From Geminicoccaceae bacterium (GTDB lineage: Bacteria > Pseudomonadota > Alphaproteobacteria > Geminicoccales > Geminicoccaceae), in NCBI GenBank assembly GCA_020446285.1, contig JAGREZ010000411.1:1-5200 (forward strand): a stretch of DNA of 5,200 nt, written 5' to 3'. Within the stretch, counting starts at the first letter, position 1, and the number at the start of each line of letters is the position of its first letter. Made by a program: the position numbers and the translations under genes. The notes below the pieces were generated by a model. The model saw only the letters and a list, made by a program, of their open reading frames with translations, ran no database searches and was not told where the DNA came from. Shown here one piece after another: positions 1 through 5,200 of this stretch.

Positions 1-1
1 G

Positions 2-736
2 AAGGGAGCCATTCTCTTCACCGGCGACAGTTTCACCATGGGCTATGGCGTCGACCAGAATCTCGACTTCCCGTCACTCGTGCGCGCCGCGCTCGAACGC
101 GAAATGGGCGCGGAGGCTCCCGCCGTCGTCAATACCGGCGTCGGCAACAGCGGCAACGGACGAACGCTTCTGTGGCTCGAACGCGAGGCCGCGCGCTTCG
201 ATCCGTCCCTCGTCGTCATCCAGCTCACCGGCAATGATTTCGAGGACAATCGCGAGGAACGGCTGTTCGAAGCGGACCATTCCGGAACGTTGCGGCCTCT
301 TCCGGTCCATCCGCCGGGTCTCGCACGCCGGATCCAGGCCGCCATCGACGATACGCCATGGATCGCGAACCTGCATCTGGTCGGGTTCGCCCGCGAGGTG
401 GTGATCGCCCTTCGCCAACGCCGCGAAAGCTCCACCGGCGAAAGGGTAGACCCGAACGGCGGCGACGAACTCACATTTGCAATCCTCCGCCGGATCCTTG
501 CCGTCTGCGGCGAGCGGAACTGGCCGGTCCTGGGCCTTGCGGTGGAAATCGGGGCCGGGCGGCTGGCAAGGCTGGGAAAACTGTTCGAGGAAGCCCGAAG
601 CGAACTTCTGGTGATGCCGACCAGACATGAAAGGCCGGATCTCTATTACGATCGTGACGGCCACTGGCGTGAGCAGGGACACGCATTCGCGTCCTCCATG
701 CTGCTCGACAGGATGAGGCTGCAACGGCAGAACTGA
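2..736 (+). CDS. SGNH/GDSL hydrolase-fold protein, 5'-partial
   Basis: This is the C-terminal 244 residues of a probable serine esterase or O-acyltransferase of the SGNH hydrolase fold. The reading frame is open to the left edge, and the block I motif FTGDSFTMGYG (visible residues 6-16, nucleophile Ser10) lies before the first ATG at position 38. That ATG is therefore internal and the true start is outside the window. Further family blocks are seen in order: NTGVGNSGNGRT (residues 44-55, block II glycine), LTGNDFEDN (75-83, the oxyanion GxND block with Asn78), and YYDRDGHWREQGH near the C-terminus (Asp219 and His221 as the likely catalytic pair). The Asp-x-His spacing followed by W and a downstream GH resembles SGNH proteins linked to polysaccharide acetylation (AlgJ/AlgX-like) more than the classic DxxH lipases. 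That link is inference. No membrane segment is visible in this part; a signal peptide or anchor could lie upstream. The substrate is unknown. The family call is firm and the reaction is not. Confidence 0.85.
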   Translation, partial: KGAILFTGDSFTMGYGVDQNLDFPSLVRAALEREMGAEAPAVVNTGVGNSGNGRTLLWLEREAARFDPSLVVIQLTGNDFEDNREERLFEADHSGTLRPLPVHPPGLARRIQAAIDDTPWIANLHLVGFAREVVIALRQRRESSTGERVDPNGGDELTFAILRRILAVCGERNWPVLGLAVEIGAGRLARLGKLFEEARSELLVMPTRHERPDLYYDRDGHWREQGHAFASSMLLDRMRLQRQN

Positions 737-746
737 CCCACAGCGA

Positions 747-2429
747 TCAAAGGGCGGCCAACTGCGGGAAACCGGCGATCCTTTTCTCGAGCATGTCGGC
801 GGGAATCGGCCGCGAAAAGAGAAAACCCTGATATTCCGGGCAACCGCATTCGCGCAGCCAGGTGAGCTGATCGTCGGTCTCCACCCCTTCGGCGACGACG
901 CGTGCGCCGATCTGCCGGGCAAGCGTGAGGATGAGATCGACGATGGCCGGGCCTTCGCGTCCGGCGATGATGAATGACCGGTCGATCTTGATGCAGCTCA
1001 CGGGAAAGCGGAGAATATGGGCGAGATTGCTGTAGCCCGTCCCGAAATCGTCGATCGACAGGTTGAATCCCGTCGCTGTGAGCGTCGCCAGATTGCTGCT
1101 CGTCGGCCCGTCATCGACGAGCAGCATGGATTCCGTGATCTCGAATTCGATGGTTGCCGGATCTGCGCCGATGGCCTGGATCCGCGAACCGATTTCGTCT
1201 GCAAAACTCTCGCGTTCGAGCTGTCTTGGCGACAGATTGATCGACATGCCGAGATCAAGGCCGGCCTTCTTCCAGACAAGCTGCTGGCAGAGTGCTTCTT
1301 CCAGGACCTGCATGCCCAGATCGTGAATGAGCCCGGTCTCCTCGCACATTCCGATGAAATGGCCGGGCAAGAGGATACCCCTCGCGGGGTGGTTCCAGCG
1401 TACCAGTGCCTCGACCGCATCGGCCCTGTTGTCCGCGATCGATACGCGGGGCTGGTAATGGACGACGAACTGCCGCTCGCGAATGGCCGTACGAAGTTCG
1501 GCCTCGAATTCGACCCGCCGACGGGCCTTCTCGTTCATCGACGGTCGAAAATAGCACCATGACGACCATCCCTGTGCCTTCGCCGCCTGCAGTGCCAGAT
1601 GCGCGTTGCGCATCAACCCGCCGAAATCGGCACCATCGCAGGGATACATGGCGATGCCGAACGAGACGGGAATGGTGATGTCATGACCGTTGATCCGAAG
1701 AGGTGCGGCAATGGCCGCGCGCAGGCGCGTCACCAGCACCTCGCAGGATTCGGCATCATCGGTGCCCCGGCTCACGATTGCGAACTGGTCGCCGGAAACG
1801 CGCGCCGCCACATCGCCACCTCTGAGGCTCGCCCGGATCCGGTTCGCGGTCGCCTCGAGAATCCGGTTTCCGATATCGTCGCCGAGCCAGTTGTTGATGC
1901 CCTGGAAATCATCGATATCGGCGAGCAACAGGACGAAACGACCGTCCGGGCCGTCCTGTTCGACCAGTTGCGAGACATGGAGCTCGAGAAAATCGCGATT
2001 GCGCAACCCCGTGAGGCGGTCATTCTGCGCAAGGAAATGGGCGCGCTCTCCCGCGGCCTTCAGTTCGGTCACATCGATGCAGGTGAGCAGAACCGCATCG
2101 CGGCCGCTCTCCGTGTCCGTGCACGATCGCAGATCGAGATCATGCCATCGACGGCCGTTTATCGTCGCCACCTCGCAAAGGGAACGGACCTCGTCCTCCC
2201 GATCGAGACATTCGAGCAGCCTCTGCCGGGCGTCACGATCCACCAGCCAATCGAGCAGTCGCGGACGCGCATCGCCGAAAAAGCCGGTCGCCGCCGGATT
2301 TGCGTGAATGAACTCGCCATCGCGCGAGAACAGCGAAATCAGCGCGGTCGTTCCGTCGACCATGCCCTTGACCCGCTCGTTCGAAGACGTGGACAAGGTC
2401 ATGCCCAAAACCCGTTTCCCCGATGACAT
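747..2429 (-). CDS. PAS-GGDEF-EAL protein, probable c-di-GMP phosphodiesterase
   Basis: The protein has 560 residues from ATG 2429, with a domain order of PAS, GGDEF, EAL. The PAS-like sensor (about 25-125) contains [13 protein letters not shown] and ends in ITD-like CIDVTELK. The GGDEF domain (about 130-292) keeps DRLTGLRNR, the metal-site Asp171 in ADIDDF, and an I-site RGGD (203-206) five residues before the signature. The signature itself is SGDQF (212-216) instead of GGDEF, so cyclase activity is doubtful. The EAL domain (about 305-555) is complete: EAL 340-342, Asn398, EITES 430-434, DDFGTGYS from 460, Lys481, Glu514 in AEGVET, and Gln534 in QGFLFSRP. These match the metal-binding and catalytic residues of active EAL enzymes, so hydrolysis of c-di-GMP to pGpG in the cytoplasm is the likely reaction. 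No membrane segment is seen. The start is uncertain. ATG 2429 has AGGGGG 11 bases upstream, ATG 2402 is an alternative, and a frameshifted longer N-terminus is possible (see 2395-2529). The open frame continues to 2915, but there it overlaps the MATE gene and reads like non-coding sequence. Confidence 0.9.
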   Translation of the reverse strand: MSSGKRVLGMTLSTSSNERVKGMVDGTTALISLFSRDGEFIHANPAATGFFGDARPRLLDWLVDRDARQRLLECLDREDEVRSLCEVATINGRRWHDLDLRSCTDTESGRDAVLLTCIDVTELKAAGERAHFLAQNDRLTGLRNRDFLELHVSQLVEQDGPDGRFVLLLADIDDFQGINNWLGDDIGNRILEATANRIRASLRGGDVAARVSGDQFAIVSRGTDDAESCEVLVTRLRAAIAAPLRINGHDITIPVSFGIAMYPCDGADFGGLMRNAHLALQAAKAQGWSSWCYFRPSMNEKARRRVEFEAELRTAIRERQFVVHYQPRVSIADNRADAVEALVRWNHPARGILLPGHFIGMCEETGLIHDLGMQVLEEALCQQLVWKKAGLDLGMSINLSPRQLERESFADEIGSRIQAIGADPATIEFEITESMLLVDDGPTSSNLATLTATGFNLSIDDFGTGYSNLAHILRFPVSCIKIDRSFIIAGREGPAIVDLILTLARQIGARVVAEGVETDDQLTWLRECGCPEYQGFLFSRPIPADMLEKRIAGFPQLAAL

Positions 2430-2529
2430 GGTCTTTGATGGCCCCCTGGCGGACAATCCGGGCTTCGATGGAGATGCACAGCGCCGAACCTTCGAACATA
2501 CGTTTCGCGAGTGATTGCGAATATCCCAT
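2395..2529 (-). other. Possible out-of-frame N-terminal segment of the PAS-GGDEF-EAL gene
   Basis: A second frame on the same strand opens at ATG 2529, after an in-frame TGA at 2545-2547. For its first 45 or so codons it reads like real protein: it includes [19 protein letters not shown] and [18 protein letters not shown], with a moderate G/C bias at third positions. The signalling gene's own frame over the same bases reads as Arg/Ser/Pro-rich text typical of a shadow frame. Near 2380-2400 the two frames can be joined by removing one base, giving ...[21 protein letters not shown]..., a plausible helix leading into the PAS domain. Beyond that point the first frame turns into shadow-like text. 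This could be a sequencing or assembly error, a real frameshift mutation, or chance. A weak GGTAAG lies just upstream of ATG 2529. I do not recognise the segment as a known domain. Confidence 0.3.
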
Positions 2530-2722
2530 CGGAGACTTACCGAATCATTAATGCCTCGAATTTTCGTTAAAAATAATCGTTGCGTGAACCGGAAGACCGG
2601 ATCGCCTCGAAGTTGCGGGAAGCTGCTCTGTGAGGAACCATACATCCGATAACAGAAAACATCAGAAAAACGTTTTATCAATTTGTTTTCAATATATTTT
2701 TGCTTCGCCTTAACAAACAGGA
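2430..2722 (-). promoter_or_regulatory. AT-rich leader between the MATE gene and the PAS-GGDEF-EAL gene
   Basis: This gap is clearly richer in A+T than the flanking genes, especially at 2530-2580 and 2641-2720, and probably holds the promoter of the signalling gene. No -35/-10 pair stands out as convincing. Structure that can be seen: a perfect 10-base palindrome AAAACGTTTT (2667-2676); GAAAAC at 2655-2660 and its complement GTTTTC at 2685-2690, forming a weak stem around it; a repeated CAGAAAA (from 2653 and 2663); and GCCTCGAA repeated 51 bases apart (2553-2560 and 2604-2611). A short CCGG-AAGA-CCGG hairpin lies at 2589-2600. No GC-rich hairpin followed by a T-run was found after the MATE stop, so a Rho-independent terminator is not supported. 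The part from 2430 to 2529 may instead be coding (see the possible N-terminal segment). Confidence 0.4.
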
Positions 2723-4123
2723 TTACAACTGCCTCGCCCCCAGTGCGAGGATCCTGCTCTTGCGCCGGCCGAGAAGACAGGTGGCGGCAAAAAGACCGGT
2801 TGCCATACCCGCCAGAAGACCGTGCAGGCCGAGACCGGCAACAATGGCGAGAAGCCAGGCCGAAGGTGCCAGAACGAATGCACAGGCAACGAGATGCAGG
2901 CCCGTCGGCACCCACCTGTCGGATGCTCCGCGCAGAACGCTCATGAGCATGACCTGCGTGCCATCGAAAATCACGACGAGGCCCACGACCCAGAGCACCG
3001 AGGCCATCAGCCGCGCTGCCTGCGGTTCACCGAGATAGAATCGGGCAAACGGGGTCGGCGCGAGCCAGAGAAGGAAGGCAAGAACGACGGTCAGGACCAG
3101 CGTCATGCGGAATCCGGTGGCCGCCGCCTCGCGCATGCCGTCATCATCGTTGCGCCCCACCGCATTCGCGACCCGGATCGAGGTGGCAACCGCAAGCCCG
3201 GATGAGAGCATGTAGAACATGGCGACCAGGTTCACGACTGCCGTATAGGCGGCCATGGGCAGCGTGCCGAGCCATCCGGCGAAGATCGCCACCGCCTGAA
3301 ACGAGGAGGTCTCGATTCCCTGTGCGACGCCGAACGGAAGGCCCGTCTTCAGGAGCTTCATCCAGTCAACCGGACCCCGTGGGCCAATACGGCCGATGCC
3401 GTATGCGGCATGGTCGAGGGAAACGAGAATGAAGCTGGAGAGCCCGATGAAGAGAAAGACCCTCACGATCGTGGTGGCGAGCGCGGCAGCCGATGCGCCG
3501 CCATCCGCTTCGATGCCCGGAACTTCGAACATCAGGAGCCAGTTGAGCGCCGCATTGAGGATGTTGGCGATGGCCATGAGCACCATGCCCGGCAGCGGTC
3601 GGCCAAGGGCCTCCATGAAGGAAGCCGACGCATAGTGCATGAGCAGGAATGGCAGGCCGAGGGCCAGGTGCCAGCTCACCCGTGCGGCACCGGCGGCAAG
3701 GGGTGCCTCTTGCCCGGCCATGAGGAGCAGGGTTTCGGCCTGCGAGAGGATCGCCATGCCGAGGAGCCCGAAGAGGAACCCCGTCGCCATGGCCAGCAGC
3801 CATATGCGCCCGCAATCCTGCATGCGACCCGCTCCCGCCGCCTGTGCCACCAGCGGTACGGCCCCCGTCAGCACGCCGACGCCGGAGATGAGGAAGAACA
3901 GGAAGGGCACGCCGCCCATGCCATAGAATGCCACCTCGTCGGCGGCCACCCGGCCGATCATGACGGTATCGATCGCAACCATGAGAAGGACGCCCGCACG
4001 CCCGAGCATCAGCGGAACGGCAAGGCGCAAGGTTCGTGCAACATGGGCGCCCGCCGTCCGCGCCGGCTCACGCGATGCCGGCTCACGCGATGCCGGTTCA
4101 CGAGCGGGATCCGCGCGGTTCAT
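2723..4123 (-). CDS. MATE family multidrug/cation antiporter (NorM-like)
   Basis: This is a 466-residue inner-membrane efflux protein of the MATE family, the usual length for the NorM type with 12 membrane helices. Such pumps export cationic drugs and other organic compounds in exchange for Na+ or H+. Family signatures are visible: [18 protein letters not shown] (51-68), [12 protein letters not shown] (89-100), [20 protein letters not shown] (169-188) followed by [15 protein letters not shown] (269-276), and [17 protein letters not shown] (386-402). Glu271 and Asp387 are in the places of the ion/substrate-binding acidic residues Glu255 and Asp371 of Vibrio cholerae NorM; this alignment was made by eye. 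The start is ATG 4123, 10 bases after the stop of the TRAP permease gene. The ribosome binding site is weak (TTGAG about 10 bases upstream), so translational coupling is likely. The first 30 residues are hydrophilic and carry a REPAS repeat not expected in the family. The substrate cannot be told from the sequence. Confidence 0.93.
   Translation of the reverse strand: MNRADPAREPASREPASREPARTAGAHVARTLRLAVPLMLGRAGVLLMVAIDTVMIGRVAADEVAFYGMGGVPFLFFLISGVGVLTGAVPLVAQAAGAGRMQDCGRIWLLAMATGFLFGLLGMAILSQAETLLLMAGQEAPLAAGAARVSWHLALGLPFLLMHYASASFMEALGRPLPGMVLMAIANILNAALNWLLMFEVPGIEADGGASAAALATTIVRVFLFIGLSSFILVSLDHAAYGIGRIGPRGPVDWMKLLKTGLPFGVAQGIETSSFQAVAIFAGWLGTLPMAAYTAVVNLVAMFYMLSSGLAVATSIRVANAVGRNDDDGMREAAATGFRMTLVLTVVLAFLLWLAPTPFARFYLGEPQAARLMASVLWVVGLVVIFDGTQVMLMSVLRGASDRWVPTGLHLVACAFVLAPSAWLLAIVAGLGLHGLLAGMATGLFAATCLLGRRKSRILALGARQL
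4062..4104. repeat. 15-bp tandem repeat coding for REPAS units
   Basis: On the + strand the unit GCCGGCTCACGCGAT occurs twice exactly (4062-4076 and 4077-4091). A third, partial and diverged copy follows (4092-4104, starting GCCGGTTCACGAG). The unit is a multiple of three and lies inside the MATE gene near its start, where it encodes [15 protein letters not shown] (residues 8-22) before the first membrane helix. Because the unit is in frame, copy-number changes would only lengthen or shorten the cytoplasmic tail by five residues each. The two identical copies suggest a recent duplication. Confidence 0.85.
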
Positions 4124-4133
4124 CCGCTGGCGC

Positions 4134-5198
4134 TCAACCGCCCGGTGTCTGGCGCATGTTTTCCGGCAGGTAGGTCGCAAGTTCGGGAACCGCCACGAGC
4201 AACACGACCATGAACACCATGATGATGAAGAACGGCAAGGCCGTGCGGGCGACATAGAGGATCTGATGCCCGGTCATTCCCTGCATGACGAAGAGATTGA
4301 AGCCCACGGGCGGCGTGATCTGCGCCATCTCGACCACCACCACGATGAAGATGCCGAACCAGATCATGTCGATCCCCGCACCGCGTACCATGGGCTCGAC
4401 GACCGCCATGGTCAGCACCACCGAACTGATGCCGTCGAGGAAACAGCCGATGACGATGTAGAACAGGGTGAGCGCGGCGATGAGTTCGATGGGCGAGAGA
4501 TCGAGACTGGCGATCCAGCCGGCGAGCGCCCGGGGAAGACCGGTAAACCCCATCGACAGCGAAAGAAACGAGGCGCCCATGAGGATGAAGGCGATCATGC
4601 ACGAGGTCTTGACCGCTCCCATCAGGCTCGTCTGAAAACTCTTCCAGTCCAGTGATCCCTGGGCGAATGCGAGGACCAGCGCCCCGACGACACCGAAACT
4701 CGCGGCCTCCGTCGCGGTCGCGAGGCCGGCATAGATCGAGCCGAGAACACTGATGACGAGCAGCAGGACCGGTATGAGATAACGGCTCTCATGCACCTTT
4801 TCCATGAACCCGCGCGGCGGTTCGTCCTCGAGCGCCGCCACCTCGTCACGGCGCAGGAACGACCACAGCGCCACATAACCCATGAACAGGAGAGCCAGGG
4901 TCAGACCCGGCAGGACGCCGGCGATGAACAGCTTGGAGATCGATTCGTTGATCGTCACACCATAGACGATCAGCGTGAGCGACGGCGGAATCATGAGCCC
5001 GAGCGTTCCGGCACCGGCGAGCGTGCCGATGATCAGGCGTTCGGGATAGCGCCTGCGTCGCAGTTCGGGAATGGCCATCTTGCCGACGGTCGTCATCGTC
5101 GCCGCCGAGCTTCCCGAGACTGCGGCGAAGACCGTGCAGCCGACGATATTGGTATGCAGCAGGCGCCCGGGCAGATGCGCCATCCACGGTGACAGACC
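4134..5198 (-). CDS. TRAP transporter large permease subunit (DctM type), 5'-partial
   Basis: This is the C-terminal 354 residues of the large membrane subunit of a tripartite ATP-independent periplasmic (TRAP) transporter. The subunit uses a Na+ gradient to import organic acids or similar solutes delivered by a periplasmic binding protein. The frame is open to the right edge and reads GLSPWMAHLPGRLLHTNIVG. The context around the ATG at 5183 matches the interior of DctM proteins, so the real start lies outside and roughly 80-100 residues are missing. Conserved features, by visible residue: SGSSAAT (28-34), LGLMIPPS (66-73), GLATATEAA (158-166), FLDGIS (253-258) and ITPPVGFNLFV (294-304). Many hydrophobic helices are separated by a charged loop at about 114-140 (RRDEVAALEDEPPRG). 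The stop is 10 bases before the MATE start, which suggests one transcript. The small subunit and binding protein are not in the window, and the substrate is unknown. Confidence 0.93.
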   Translation of the reverse strand, partial: GLSPWMAHLPGRLLHTNIVGCTVFAAVSGSSAATMTTVGKMAIPELRRRRYPERLIIGTLAGAGTLGLMIPPSLTLIVYGVTINESISKLFIAGVLPGLTLALLFMGYVALWSFLRRDEVAALEDEPPRGFMEKVHESRYLIPVLLLVISVLGSIYAGLATATEAASFGVVGALVLAFAQGSLDWKSFQTSLMGAVKTSCMIAFILMGASFLSLSMGFTGLPRALAGWIASLDLSPIELIAALTLFYIVIGCFLDGISSVVLTMAVVEPMVRGAGIDMIWFGIFIVVVVEMAQITPPVGFNLFVMQGMTGHQILYVARTALPFFIIMVFMVVLLVAVPELATYLPENMRQTPGG

Positions 5199-5200
5199 GC

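Noticed and set aside
74..922. Long open frame on the - strand opposite the SGNH gene
   Set aside because: It lies antisense to the SGNH gene and the 3' end of the EAL gene. No family motifs are seen, while the overlapped frames carry clear catalytic signatures.
1599..2426. Long + strand open frame opposite the PAS-GGDEF-EAL gene
   Set aside because: It is antisense to conserved GGDEF motifs, with no recognisable domain and no ribosome binding site.
2655..2690. Possible Rho-independent terminator after the MATE gene
   Set aside because: The stem GAAAAC/GTTTTC is only six pairs, A/T-rich and without a GC core, so it is too weak to call.
2430..2915. Extension of the PAS-GGDEF-EAL protein to ATG 2915 (722 residues)
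   Set aside because: The added N-terminus would overlap the 3' end of the MATE gene on the same strand in another frame and cross the AT-rich leader. Its residues show no natural domain character, so the frame is open there by chance.
3410..4213. Long + strand open frame opposite the MATE gene
   Set aside because: It is rich in His/Glu/Arg, the usual mirror image of a membrane protein gene in GC-rich DNA. The opposite strand has an unmistakable MATE sequence.
4124..4255. Extension of the MATE protein to ATG 4255 (510 residues)
   Set aside because: The extra 44 residues overlap the conserved C-terminus of the TRAP permease gene and are Cys/Arg/Ser-rich shadow text. ATG 4123 fits the gene spacing and the family length.

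Overview
The window looks like chromosomal DNA of a GC-rich proteobacterium, most likely an alphaproteobacterium. This rests on inference: G+C is roughly 60 %, third codon positions are strongly G/C in the genes, and a TRAP transporter, a NorM-type MATE pump and a PAS-GGDEF-EAL protein lie together. No rRNA, tRNA, CRISPR array, insertion sequence or phage gene was seen.

Layout from left to right. (1) Positions 2-736, + strand: the C-terminal part of an SGNH/GDSL hydrolase-fold protein. Its start is off the left edge, because the GDS nucleophile motif lies before the first ATG in the window. (2) Positions 747-2429, - strand: a c-di-GMP signalling protein of the PAS-GGDEF-EAL type, convergent with the SGNH gene and only 10 bases from it. 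Its EAL phosphodiesterase site is intact, but its GGDEF signature has become SGDQF. (3) Positions 2430-2722: an AT-rich leader region with short repeats, which may also hold an out-of-frame N-terminal piece of the signalling protein (2395-2529). (4) Positions 2723-4123, - strand: a MATE multidrug/cation antiporter with an unusual [11 protein letters not shown] N-terminus. (5) Positions 4134-5198, - strand: the large membrane subunit (DctM type) of a TRAP transporter, whose N-terminus is off the right edge.

The TRAP permease and the MATE pump are 10 bases apart on the same strand and are probably co-transcribed from a promoter beyond the right edge. The usual TRAP partners (small membrane subunit and periplasmic binding protein) would be expected there. 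The PDE-type gene follows the MATE gene on the same strand after about 300 bases that look regulatory, so it probably has its own promoter. The SGNH gene belongs to a + strand unit that begins to the left.

I do not see a convincing novel multi-gene system. The points most worth checking are the possible frameshifted N-terminus of the PAS-GGDEF-EAL gene, its degenerate GGDEF site with a retained inhibitory-site motif, and the 15-bp coding repeat at the start of the MATE gene.
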